Assembly: GCF_004341515.1 (NCBI RefSeq) | Contig: NZ_SLZF01000015.1 | Location: 62,001-126,000 of the forward strand | Direction of reading: 5' to 3' | Origin: Allobosea sp. BK604 | GTDB lineage: Bacteria; Pseudomonadota; Alphaproteobacteria; Rhizobiales; Beijerinckiaceae | Length of the DNA: 64,000 nucleotides | In this document: positions 53,654 through 62,473 of the stretch, piece by piece | How the letters are laid out: the number at the start of each line of letters is the position of its first letter | How positions within the stretch are numbered: position 1 is the stretch's first letter | The notes under the pieces: generated by a model | Database searches by the model: none | What the model was told of the DNA's origin: nothing | Seen by the model: only the letters and a program-made list of their open reading frames with translations | Program-made: the position numbers and the translations under genes

Positions 53654-55159
53654 ATGTCCAAGAACCCGACGATGACGACGAGCGCGGGCGCGCCGATCCC
53701 GGACAACCAGAATTCTCTCACCGCCGGCGAGCGCGGCCCGGTCCTGCTGCAGGATTACCAGCTGCTCGAGAAGCTCGCGCATCAGAACCGCGAGCGCATC
53801 CCGGAGCGTCCGGTCCATGCCAAGGGCTGGGGCGCGCATGGCACGCTCAAGATCACCGGCGACATCTCCAAATACACCAGGGCCAAGGTGCTGCAGCCCG
53901 GCACGGAAACCCCGCTGATCCTGCGCTTCTCGACCGTCGCCGGTGAACTCGGCGCCGCCGATGCCGAGCGCGACGTGCGCGGCTTCGCCATCAAGTTCTA
54001 CACCGAGGAAGGCAATTGGGACCTCGTCGGCAACAACACGCCGGTCTTCTTCGTGCGCGATCCGGTGAAGTTCCCCGACTTCATCCACACCCAGAAGCGC
54101 CATCCCAAGACCAACATGCGTTCGCCCACCGCGATGTGGGATTTCTGGTCGCTCTCGCCGGAGAGCCTGCACCAGGTCACCATCCTGATGTCGGATCGCG
54201 GCCTGCCGACCGACGTGCGCCATATCAACGGCTACGGCTCCCACACCTTCTCGCTCTGGAACGATGCCGGCGAGCGCTACTGGGTGAAGTTCCACTTCAA
54301 GACCATGCAGGGCCACAAGCACTGGACCAACGAGGAAGCCGAGAAGGTCATCGGCAAGACCCGTGAATCCACGCAGGAAGATCTGTTCAACGCGCTGGAA
54401 CGCGGCGAATTCCCGAAATGGAAGGTGCAGGTCCAGATCATGCCGGAGCTGGACGCCGACAAGACCTCCTACAACCCGTTCGACCTCACCAAGGTCTGGC
54501 CGCATGGCGAGTATCCGCCGATCGACATCGGCATCCTCGAGCTGAACCGCAATCCGGAAAACTATTTCGCCGAGATCGAGAATGTCGCCTTCTCGCCCTC
54601 GAACATCGTTCCCGGCATTAGCTTCTCGCCCGACAAGATGCTGCAGGCCCGTGTCTTCTCCTATGCGGACGCCCACCGTCACCGGCTCGGGACGCATTAT
54701 GAGACGATCCCGGTCAACCGGCCGCGCCACGAGATCCATCACTATCATCGCGATGGCCAGATGAACACGTATGGCGGCATCAAGACCGGCAATCCGGACG
54801 CCTATTACGAGCCGAATTCCTTCGGCGGGCCGGTCGAGCAGCCCTCGGCCAAGGAGCCGCCGCTGCGCATCAACGGCAATGCCGACCGCTACAACCACCG
54901 CATCGGCAATGACGACTATTCGCAGCCGCGCGCGCTGTTCAACCTGTTCGATGCCGGCCAGAGGGCGCGCCTGTTCTCCAACATCGCCGCGGCGATGGGC
55001 GGCATCCCGCAGGAGATCGAGGAGCGCCAGCTCGCCCATTTCGACAAGGTCCACGCGGATTACGGCAATGGCGTGCGCGCTGCGCTCGCCAAGGCCGATG
55101 GGCGCGAGCGCCCGGCGATCTCGGTGACCGAGAACACGCCGCAGCGCGCGGCGGAGTGA
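53654..55159 (+). CDS. katA: Catalase (clade 3, small-subunit, haem b)
   Basis: The 501-residue enzyme decomposes hydrogen peroxide. The catalytic histidine is H55 in ERPVHAKGWGAHG. The catalytic Asn is N128 in VGNNTPVFFVRDP, and the haem-ligand tyrosine is in RVFSYADAHRHRLG. The length fits small-subunit catalases. The ATG at 53654 has GGAGG 6 bp upstream; a GTG at 53642 is in frame but poorly placed. It is divergent from oxyR and ends in a strong terminator. Confidence 0.97.
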   Translation: MSKNPTMTTSAGAPIPDNQNSLTAGERGPVLLQDYQLLEKLAHQNRERIPERPVHAKGWGAHGTLKITGDISKYTRAKVLQPGTETPLILRFSTVAGELGAADAERDVRGFAIKFYTEEGNWDLVGNNTPVFFVRDPVKFPDFIHTQKRHPKTNMRSPTAMWDFWSLSPESLHQVTILMSDRGLPTDVRHINGYGSHTFSLWNDAGERYWVKFHFKTMQGHKHWTNEEAEKVIGKTRESTQEDLFNALERGEFPKWKVQVQIMPELDADKTSYNPFDLTKVWPHGEYPPIDIGILELNRNPENYFAEIENVAFSPSNIVPGISFSPDKMLQARVFSYADAHRHRLGTHYETIPVNRPRHEIHHYHRDGQMNTYGGIKTGNPDAYYEPNSFGGPVEQPSAKEPPLRINGNADRYNHRIGNDDYSQPRALFNLFDAGQRARLFSNIAAAMGGIPQEIEERQLAHFDKVHADYGNGVRAALAKADGRERPAISVTENTPQRAAE

Positions 55160-55196
55160 GCTCCACCTCCGGCACAAGCCGGATCGCAAGTTGATG

Positions 55197-55235
55197 ACGG
55201 GCCCGTCTGCTTGGCAGGCGGGTCCGTTTCTTTTC
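55197..55235 (+). terminator. Intrinsic terminator after katA
   Basis: ACGGGCCCGTCTGC pairs with GCAGGCGGGTCCGT (14 pairs including two G-U) around TTG and is followed by TTCTTTT. It lies 37 bp past the katA stop. Confidence 0.88.
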
Positions 55236-55345
55236 GCCTGTCACGTTGATGCTTGCTTCATATTGGCCGGCTAAGCCTCGGACGAAGTCCTTGCGCAGTG
55301 ATCGCCCGGGCCTCATCCTGCCTGCTCTTGCTGGGGGAGGCCGCG

Positions 55346-58117
55346 ATGCCGAGGATTTATCCGCGATATGCCTTGCCGGCTTTCGTGATCGCTGCCTCCA
55401 TTTTCGCTGCGAATGTCCCGGCGCTGGCGCAAGGCGCCGCCAACCAGAAGCTCTGCAAGGAGGACCGCACGGAGAAGGGCGTCGCCGCCTGCACGGCGCT
55501 GCTGAAAGGCAAGCCCAAGCCCGAGACCAGGGCCTTCGCCCATCTCGGCCGTGCCCAGGCCCTGATCGCGCTCGGCCGTCCGGCCGAGGCGCTGAAGGAT
55601 TACGACGAGACCATCAAGCTCGCCCCGCGCTTTGCCCCGCTCTATCGCGACCGTGGCCGCGCCCGCTATGCGGTGGGCGACCGCGATGGGGCGATGGCGG
55701 ACTTCACGGTGGTGATCGAGCGAGAGCCCTTCAACGCCGACAACCACGCCAACCGCGCCTATCTGAAGATCATGCTCGACGATCTCGACGGCGCCAAGAA
55801 GGACCTCGACCAGGGGCTGTTCTGGGAGAAGGAGCATGCCCGCAGCTACTATCTGCGCGGCCTGCTGCTCTACCGGCTGGGCCAGTACGGCGACGCCATG
55901 ACCGCGATCAATCGCGGCCGCGAGCTCGGCTTCCGCACGCATGACAGCTTCATCACCCGCTCGCTGGCCTATTATCGCCTGCGCGCCTTCGACGCCGCCG
56001 AGACCGAGGCGAGCGAGGGGCTGAAGCTCTTCGCCGGCCAGCCCGACCTGCTCGAGGCGCGGGCGCGGGCGAGGCTGGAATTGCAGCGCCCGACGGAGGC
56101 GCTGGCCGATGCCGAGGAGGTCGTGCGCCTTGCGCCGCGCTATGCCCGGGCCTACTCGACCCGCGGCGCGATCAAGCTCGCGCTCAAGGACATGGACGGC
56201 GCCAGGGCCGATGCCGACAAGGCGATCGAGCTCGATCCAAAGCTGTTCGATGCGCAGCAGCTCAAGGCCGAAGTGCTGATGGCTGCGGGAGATCGCGACG
56301 GCGCCCGCGCCGTCTACCAGGCCAGCGCCGGCCGCACCGATGCCAAGACCGCGCAGGACATCGCTTCGCGCGATCGCGCCGCCGCCCGCATCGTCCAGAT
56401 GGATGCGCCCAAGCCGATCGTCGTGGCCGAGCTCGACGAGCCCGAGCTCAAGAAGCGCTGCGAGACGCGCGACGATCCGCTGCGCCTGCAAAGCTGCAAC
56501 CGCCTGGTCGAGACGGCGGTGACGCCCGAGGCCAAGGCCGACCGGCTGGTCGAACGTGCCCGCGCCCGGCCCTTCGGGCAGCAACTCGCCGATCTCGAGG
56601 AAGCGGTGGCGACCGCGCCCGGCTATTCGCCGGCTTTGCTCGGGCGGGCCAGGGGGCGCCTCGCCGAGTACAGCTATGACGAGGACATGCGTCCGCTCGA
56701 TCTCGCCTGGGCCGATGCAGACAGCGCCCTGCGGCTCGCGGCGGGTAATGCCGAACAGGCCAAGCAGGCACGTATCACCAGGGCGTTCGCGGCCTTCACC
56801 AAGGGGGATTACGAGCGCGCCAATGTGGATCTGACCGCGATCATGGCCCTGGGCGACGAGATGAAGCCATGGGCCTATGACCTGCGCTCGCAGGCCTTGC
56901 TCTATTCCGGCAAGCCTGCGGAGGCCTTGGCCGATGCGCGAGAGGCCAAGGCCCTGGAGAAGCCCGAATTCGTCGGCCTGAGCCGCGAGGACACGCTTGT
57001 CGTCTCCCTGATCGAGACCGGCCAGATCGATGCCGCGCTGAGCGCGATCGAGGCCTGGAAGGCGGGCAACCCGCGTGCTGTCTTCGGGCATGGCCCGCTC
57101 TATGCGCGAGCCCTGCTCGCACGCGGTGATGCGGCAGGCGCCTATGAGGCGGCCAATGCGCTCGTCCTGGCGAACCAGTACAACCTGGCTGCGCTCGCCG
57201 TGCGCGGTGCCGCCGCCGCCCGGCTTGGCCGTTCGCTCGAGGCCAATGGCGATATCGGCAAGGTGCTCGACGCCACCCTGAAGGTCGCCTCCAAGGCCCA
57301 GCACGACAACCTGACCCCGAACTTCGCGGCGGAGCTGCTGATCGCGCGCGGCCTCGCCCGTATCCAGCTCAACCAGATGATCGGCGCCCGCGACAATTTC
57401 AGCGAGGCCATCAGGCTCGCGCCGGATCGCGCCGAGGCCTATGGCGAGCGCGCGAGATTGCTCTATCGCGCCGGCGACGCGGCGGCCCTGGCCGATATCG
57501 CGATGGCCTTGCGGATCGAGCCGGCGCAGCCGCGCTGGCTGGCCCTGGCGGCGCGCATCAACGCCGCGACCGGAGATAATGCCGCTGCCGAGCGCTATGC
57601 GACCGAAGCATTGGCGGCCAAGGCCACCGATGTCGATCTGCCGCTGCTGCGCGCCAAGGCACGGCTCGCCGCCGGCAATCTCAAGGGCGCGCTCGAGGAT
57701 GCGACGGCGCGGACGGCGAGCGCGCCCGCCGATGCCGAGGCCTGGCTCGTCCGCATCCAGGCTCAGGCCGGGCTCGGCGACCTCGCTGTTGCGCTCGCCG
57801 ATGCCGAGGCCGCGCGGAAGGCCAATGCCGGAGACGGCCGCATCCTGCTCGCGCTCGCCGATCTAAAGGTCCGCAGCGGCGATGTGCCGGCCGCGATCGG
57901 CATTTTCGAGGAAGCCGTCGGCAAGCCCGACGCCGCACTCTCCGCCAATAAGCGCTTGGGCGATCTCTATGCCGGCATTGCCTCGGACCAACTCGCGCTC
58001 GGTTATTACGCCAAGGCGCTCGAATTGCCGGCGCGCGCGCCCGGAGACGAAGAGCTCAAGACCGCCGCACGCACGGCCCGCGACGCGCTGATCCGCAAGA
58101 TGTCCGCGGCCAAGTAG
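55346..58117 (+). CDS. Exported tetratricopeptide-repeat protein, 923 residues
   Basis: From the ATG at 55346, preceded by GGGGGAGG, the protein has a Sec signal peptide (MPRIYPRYALPAFVIAASIF..NVPALAQ) and many TPR units, such as AFAHLGRAQALIALGRPAEALKDYDETIKLAP and PTEALADAEEVVRLAPRYARAYSTRGAIKLAL. Two places share a CxxxxxxxxxxxC pair with 12-residue spacing: C37/C49 (KLCKEDRTEKGVAACTAL) and C372/C384 (KRCETRDDPLRLQSCNRL). Each begins a TPR block, which suggests a duplicated or fused architecture. The likely location is the periplasm, where TPRs scaffold protein complexes. No specific function can be assigned. Confidence 0.9.
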   Translation: MPRIYPRYALPAFVIAASIFAANVPALAQGAANQKLCKEDRTEKGVAACTALLKGKPKPETRAFAHLGRAQALIALGRPAEALKDYDETIKLAPRFAPLYRDRGRARYAVGDRDGAMADFTVVIEREPFNADNHANRAYLKIMLDDLDGAKKDLDQGLFWEKEHARSYYLRGLLLYRLGQYGDAMTAINRGRELGFRTHDSFITRSLAYYRLRAFDAAETEASEGLKLFAGQPDLLEARARARLELQRPTEALADAEEVVRLAPRYARAYSTRGAIKLALKDMDGARADADKAIELDPKLFDAQQLKAEVLMAAGDRDGARAVYQASAGRTDAKTAQDIASRDRAAARIVQMDAPKPIVVAELDEPELKKRCETRDDPLRLQSCNRLVETAVTPEAKADRLVERARARPFGQQLADLEEAVATAPGYSPALLGRARGRLAEYSYDEDMRPLDLAWADADSALRLAAGNAEQAKQARITRAFAAFTKGDYERANVDLTAIMALGDEMKPWAYDLRSQALLYSGKPAEALADAREAKALEKPEFVGLSREDTLVVSLIETGQIDAALSAIEAWKAGNPRAVFGHGPLYARALLARGDAAGAYEAANALVLANQYNLAALAVRGAAAARLGRSLEANGDIGKVLDATLKVASKAQHDNLTPNFAAELLIARGLARIQLNQMIGARDNFSEAIRLAPDRAEAYGERARLLYRAGDAAALADIAMALRIEPAQPRWLALAARINAATGDNAAAERYATEALAAKATDVDLPLLRAKARLAAGNLKGALEDATARTASAPADAEAWLVRIQAQAGLGDLAVALADAEAARKANAGDGRILLALADLKVRSGDVPAAIGIFEEAVGKPDAALSANKRLGDLYAGIASDQLALGYYAKALELPARAPGDEELKTAARTARDALIRKMSAAK

Positions 58118-58229
58118 AAGGCGGCTAGCGTCATTTTGCGGGGAGCGTCGGTGGCCGACCGCTACCGGTGCCGGACCGCTTTGGCTAAGCTTGCTCATTG
58201 GTCCCGCATGGAACGATGAGACGCAGACG

Positions 58230-59438
58230 ATGAGCCAGATGACGCCCGAGGAAACCCAGGTCACCGCCTGGCTCGCCGCCCGCAAGGACGCGATGGTCGC
58301 GCTGCTGCGCGAGTTGGTCGATACCGACTCGGGGTCCTATGACAAGGCCGGCGTCGACCGGGCCGGGCAGGTGCTCGCCCGCTTCCACGAGTCGAACGGC
58401 CTCTCCGTCGAGATCGTCCCCGACGCGCGCTATGGCGACGCGGTCAAGGCGCGCCTGCCCAATCCGGCCGCCAACGACCAGCGCCCGGTGCTCTTGCTCG
58501 GCCATCGCGACACCGTCTTCCCCGAGGGCGAGCCGACGCGCCGGCCCTTCACCATCAAGGGCAGCCGCGCCTATGGCCCGGGCGTCGCCGACATGAAGGG
58601 CGGGCTGGTGATCGAGGCTTTCGTCGCCGCCGCCTTTGCCGCCAATGGCGGGCTCTCCGCCCCGCTGATGATGCTGACGACCAGCGACGAGGAGATCGCC
58701 TCGCCATCCTCGCGGCCGATCATCGAGGCGGCGGCGCGGGAAGCGCGCTGCGTCTTCAATGCCGAGCCGAGCCGCCTGCCGGCCGGCACGACCTCGGCCG
58801 CCGACCACAAGCAGTCGATCACCAGCGGCCGCAAGGGCGGCGTCTTCATGCGCGCCGAGTTCACCGGCAAGGCGGCCCATTCCGGCGCCAATTACGAGAA
58901 GGGCGTCTCGGCCATCGTCGATCTCGGCCACAAGATCCCGAAGCTCCAGGGTCTCACCGACCTGGAGCGCGGCGTGACCGTCAATGTCGGGCTGATCGGC
59001 GGTGGCCAGACGGTCAACACGGTCGCCCCGCATGCCTGGTGCGAGATCGACCTGCGCTATGTCACCGCCGCCCAGCGCGACGAACTGGTCGAGGCGATCC
59101 GCGCCATCGTCGAGACGCCGGTGGTCGAAGGGGCAGGGGGCAAGCTGACCATCAGGGGCGAATTCGTGCCGCTGGAGCGCACGCCCGAATCGCTCGCGCT
59201 GTTCGAGACCTATCGCGATGCCGCGGCTGGTTACGGCATCTCGGTCGTCGCCGAGTTCACCGGCGGCTGCGCCGATTCCGGCTTCACCGCGGCGCAGGGC
59301 TGCCCGACGCTCTGCTCGGTCGGCCCGATCGGCGGCATGGCCCACACGCCGGACGAGTTCCTGGAGGTCGAGAGCCTGGTGCCGGCGGCGCAGACTTTGG
59401 CGCTCGCGGTGATGCGGACCGCGGCGCGGATGGAGTGA
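58230..59438 (+). CDS. M20 family metallopeptidase (glutamate carboxypeptidase-like)
   Basis: The 402-residue protein has the di-zinc peptidase motifs in order: GHRDTVFPEG (H92 and D94), YGPGVADMKGG (D121), TSDEEIASP (E154/E155), and AEPSR further on, with the lid and dimerisation domain inserted after it. The arrangement matches carboxypeptidase G2 and related glutamate carboxypeptidases, but amidohydrolases of the same superfamily are close. No signal peptide is seen, so it is cytoplasmic. The start at 58230 is chosen over a TTG at 58191. Confidence 0.92.
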   Translation: MSQMTPEETQVTAWLAARKDAMVALLRELVDTDSGSYDKAGVDRAGQVLARFHESNGLSVEIVPDARYGDAVKARLPNPAANDQRPVLLLGHRDTVFPEGEPTRRPFTIKGSRAYGPGVADMKGGLVIEAFVAAAFAANGGLSAPLMMLTTSDEEIASPSSRPIIEAAAREARCVFNAEPSRLPAGTTSAADHKQSITSGRKGGVFMRAEFTGKAAHSGANYEKGVSAIVDLGHKIPKLQGLTDLERGVTVNVGLIGGGQTVNTVAPHAWCEIDLRYVTAAQRDELVEAIRAIVETPVVEGAGGKLTIRGEFVPLERTPESLALFETYRDAAAGYGISVVAEFTGGCADSGFTAAQGCPTLCSVGPIGGMAHTPDEFLEVESLVPAAQTLALAVMRTAARME

Positions 59439-59460
59439 GAGCACGGCCCGAACGCGTCAT

Positions 59461-59477
59461 ATCGGCCTTGTGCCGAT
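59461..59477. terminator. Hairpin between convergent M20 and GH15 genes
   Basis: ATCGGC (59461-59466) pairs with GCCGAT (59472-59477) around CTTGT, 23 bp past the M20 stop. There is no U-tract. It is a weak terminator candidate. Confidence 0.35.
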
Positions 59478-59553
59478 CGTCCACACCTTCCCGATAGGGG
59501 CTGTTTCACGATGTGGGGGCTCAGGACGAGGCGCTGCCCGGCCGCCCCCGATA

Positions 59554-61398
59554 TCAGAACGCCTCTTCCCAGTTCCGGCTCAGCCGCATCGCCGAATTGA
59601 TCAGCCCGACCATCGAATAGGTCTGCGGGAAATTGCCCCAGAGCTCGCCGGTCTTGAGATCCGCGTCTTCCGAGAGCAGGCCAAAGCTGTTGCGCCGCTT
59701 CAGGATGCGCCCAAACAGCTCCTTGGCCTCGTCGCGGCGGCCGATCGCGTGCAGCGCATCGACATACCAGAAGGCGCAGATCAGGAAGCCGGTATGCATA
59801 TAGCCGAAATCGTCCTGCGTATCGTAGCGCAGCAGGAGATCGCCGCGGCCGAGCTTTTGGCCGATCGCCTCGACGGTCGCGATATAGCGCGGGTCGTCGG
59901 CCGCCACGAAGCCGAGCTCGGCGATCAGTAGCAAGGTCGCGTCCAGGCTGTCGCCATCGAAGGTCGAGACGAAGGTGCCCTTCTCCTCGTTCCAGATACG
60001 CTCGCTGATGATGCCCTTCAGCCGCTTGGCCTCGCCGCGCCAGTAATCCTTGCGCTCGGCGCGGCCAAGCGTGCCGGCGATGCGTGCCAGCCGGTCGCAG
60101 GCCGCCCAGCACATCACGCTGGAGAAGGCGTGCACGACCTGCTTCTCGCGCAGCTCCCAGGGACCGGCATCGGGCTTGTCGAAGACGGCGATGGCGATCT
60201 CGCCCATGCGCTCGAGCTGGGCGAAGAGCGTGTCCTTGCCGGGCTGGATCAGGCGCCGGTCGAAGAAGGAATGCGTCGCCGCCAGCACGACGGCGCCGTA
60301 GCCGTCATTCTGGATCTGCGTCGCCGCGCCATTGCCGACGCGCACCGGCTGGTGCCCGCGATAGCCTGAGAGGTTCGGCGCCTCGAATTCGGTCAGAGCG
60401 CCGCCGCGCGTGATCGGATAGAGCGGCGGCAGATGGTCCGCGCCGCTTTCCGAGAACGTGTCGACGACATTGGTGATGAAGCCGAGATAATCCTCCATCG
60501 TCCGCGTCGTGCCGAGCCGGTTCAGCGCATGCACGACGAAATAGGCGTCGCGCAGCCAGCAGAAGCGGTAATCCCAGTTGCGCTGCGTGCCGGGCGCCTC
60601 GGGAATCGAGGTGGTCAGCGCCGCGACGATCGCGCCGCTCTCCTCGAAGGAGCAGAGCTTCAGCGTGATCGCCGCCCGGATCACCTCCTGCTGGAACTCG
60701 AACGGGATCGAGAGCGCGCGCACCCAATCGCGCCAGTAATCGGTGGTCTTGTCGAGGAACTCACGCGAGGTCGTCTCGATCTCGGCGCGCAGCGCCTCGT
60801 CCGAGCCGACGAAGAAGGAGAAGGGCCGCTCGACCGCGAAGGGAATGCTCTCCATCACATAGGAGATCGGCGCGTCCGTGGTCAGGCGGATCGTCTGGTC
60901 GGCGCCGACATAGCGGACATGGTTGGAGCCGCGCGTGATCTCGTCAGGCTCCTCGCCGAGACCGAGGCAGGGTTTCAGCACGACGCGGATGCGCGGGCGG
61001 CCCGAGAGCCGGCGCACGCGCCGCACCAGCTGCGGCGGCCGGAAGAAACGCTCGTAGCGCACGAAGCGTGGCGCGAAATCAAGGATCTCGATGGCGTTGC
61101 CGTGATCGTCGGAGAGCACCGAGGACAGGATCGCCGTATTGTCGAGATAGGTCTGTTCGCAGCGCGTCATGCCGACGAGTTCGATGGCGAAGACGCCTTT
61201 CTCCGGCATGGCGTCGCCATCGTCAGGCTGGTTGTCGATCAGCGAGCAGAAGACCGGGTCGCGGTCGAAGCGCGGGAAGCAGCCCCAGACGAAGCGCGCA
61301 CGCCTGTCGACGAGCGCGGCGATCGAGCAATTGCCGATCACGCCGAGATCGAGCGAAGCCGAATGCGGCCCCGCGGTAGTCGTCGTTTCGATGGTCAT
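59554..61398 (-). CDS. Glycoside hydrolase family 15 protein (glucoamylase/trehalase type)
   Basis: From the ATG at 61398 the protein has 614 residues. It has an N-terminal beta-sandwich domain (IGNCSIAALVDRRARFVWGCFPRFDRDPVF) and a C-terminal (alpha/alpha)6 barrel with GTQRNWDYRFCWLRDAYFVVHAL (glycone binding) and GPWELREKQVVHAFSSVMCWAA (putative catalytic Glu of family GH15). This branch includes bacterial trehalases as well as glucan hydrolases. It starts just 1 bp from the otsB stop on the same strand, which makes a trehalose-linked role likely. Confidence 0.92.
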   Translation of the reverse strand: MTIETTTTAGPHSASLDLGVIGNCSIAALVDRRARFVWGCFPRFDRDPVFCSLIDNQPDDGDAMPEKGVFAIELVGMTRCEQTYLDNTAILSSVLSDDHGNAIEILDFAPRFVRYERFFRPPQLVRRVRRLSGRPRIRVVLKPCLGLGEEPDEITRGSNHVRYVGADQTIRLTTDAPISYVMESIPFAVERPFSFFVGSDEALRAEIETTSREFLDKTTDYWRDWVRALSIPFEFQQEVIRAAITLKLCSFEESGAIVAALTTSIPEAPGTQRNWDYRFCWLRDAYFVVHALNRLGTTRTMEDYLGFITNVVDTFSESGADHLPPLYPITRGGALTEFEAPNLSGYRGHQPVRVGNGAATQIQNDGYGAVVLAATHSFFDRRLIQPGKDTLFAQLERMGEIAIAVFDKPDAGPWELREKQVVHAFSSVMCWAACDRLARIAGTLGRAERKDYWRGEAKRLKGIISERIWNEEKGTFVSTFDGDSLDATLLLIAELGFVAADDPRYIATVEAIGQKLGRGDLLLRYDTQDDFGYMHTGFLICAFWYVDALHAIGRRDEAKELFGRILKRRNSFGLLSEDADLKTGELWGNFPQTYSMVGLINSAMRLSRNWEEAF

Positions 61399-61399
61399 G

Positions 61400-62197
61400 T
61401 CAGCCCTGGGAGAATGCATGCGGGGTCAGGCTGCCGCTCTCCGCGGCGTCAAGCAAGATGGTGCGGAGAACCGTCGGCGAAGCCAGGCGCTGCGTGGCGC
61501 AGGTCTTGCCCTCTCCGATGCGGATCGAAAGGCCGCCGAGCGCGTTGACCGTCTCGAACCCGGCCTCGTCGGTGATGTCGTCGCCGATGAAGACCGGCAC
61601 TCGCCCGAGATAGGGCGGTTCCTGCATCAGCCAAGCGATGGCGCCGCCCTTGCTGGCCTCGGCCGGCACCAGTTCGGCGACCGACTTGCCCTGCTGCAGC
61701 CTGACCGAAGGTCCCATCCTGGCGGCGACATCGCGCATCAGCGCGAGCGCATCCTCCTCGAGCTGCGGCGCCAGCCGCCAATGCAACGCGACCGAGATCC
61801 GCTTGTCCTCGACGATGATGCCGACATGGCTGTTGGCGAAGCGGACGAGTTCGCGCGTCGCATCGCGTAGCGCGGCCGGTGCCTGCGATTCCGAGCGCAG
61901 CGCCCCGCCGAGCCGGACCTGCGCGCCATGAAGGCCGGCTATGTCGAAGCGATGCGGCGCCAGAAAATCGTCGAGCACCGAAATCGGGCGTCCGGACACC
62001 AGGGCGAGCGCGCCGCCGAGCACGGAATGCAGTTTTTCGAGCGCCGGGCCGACGCGCCGGTCGATTTTCACCTGATCGGGAAGCGGCGCCAGCTCGACCA
62101 ATGTTCCGTCGAAGTCGAGAAATAGTGCGAGCGCTTGCGCCGCGCCGGCGAAGTCGCGGGATTGATTGCCAGATTCCGGTTCGATCAAGTCCATCAT
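61400..62197 (-). CDS. otsB: Trehalose-6-phosphate phosphatase
   Basis: OtsB removes the phosphate of trehalose 6-phosphate, the last step of trehalose synthesis. The ATG at 62197 gives 265 residues. The HAD nucleophile motif is LFLDFDGTLVELAPLPDQ near residue 25, the threonine/serine motif is LALVSGRPI, and the final motif is VFIGDDITDEAGF. A GTG at 62233 is in frame but has no ribosome site. It is 276 bp from and divergent to otsA, and is followed directly by the GH15 gene. Confidence 0.95.
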   Translation of the reverse strand: MMDLIEPESGNQSRDFAGAAQALALFLDFDGTLVELAPLPDQVKIDRRVGPALEKLHSVLGGALALVSGRPISVLDDFLAPHRFDIAGLHGAQVRLGGALRSESQAPAALRDATRELVRFANSHVGIIVEDKRISVALHWRLAPQLEEDALALMRDVAARMGPSVRLQQGKSVAELVPAEASKGGAIAWLMQEPPYLGRVPVFIGDDITDEAGFETVNALGGLSIRIGEGKTCATQRLASPTVLRTILLDAAESGSLTPHAFSQG

Positions 62198-62473
62198 CTC
62201 GATCTGTCTGCGTGACGAAACGGGCGAAAGCACGGCACGACGACTGGCGAAATCCTATCTCGCAATTCCATTGCGTTGAGGGTTCTCATAAAATGCTCGC
62301 GAACTTGCCACATTCTGCTTCCAGCCTGCCACCACGATCTTGATTTCAACGCAAGCCTGACACGGCTTCGCCATTGCGTACCGGACCATTCGAGAAACAT
62401 TACGTGCACCGGCGCGTTCTGTTCCTGCTCCGGTGGCGAAATTCGGGCACCGGCAGAACGGAGAATTCCCGAG
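62198..62473. promoter_or_regulatory. otsB-otsA divergent promoter region
   Basis: This 276-bp gap between the divergent trehalose genes must hold both promoters. Several AT-rich stretches are present near 62250-62300 and 62330-62350. I looked for an EcfG-type general-stress promoter (GGAAC, about 16-17 bases, CGTT) and did not find a convincing one. Confidence 0.45.

Noticed and set aside
55313..57304. A 663-codon minus-strand frame opposite the TPR gene
   Set aside because: A shadow of the TPR gene, with residues following the complementary codon pattern and no recognisable domain.
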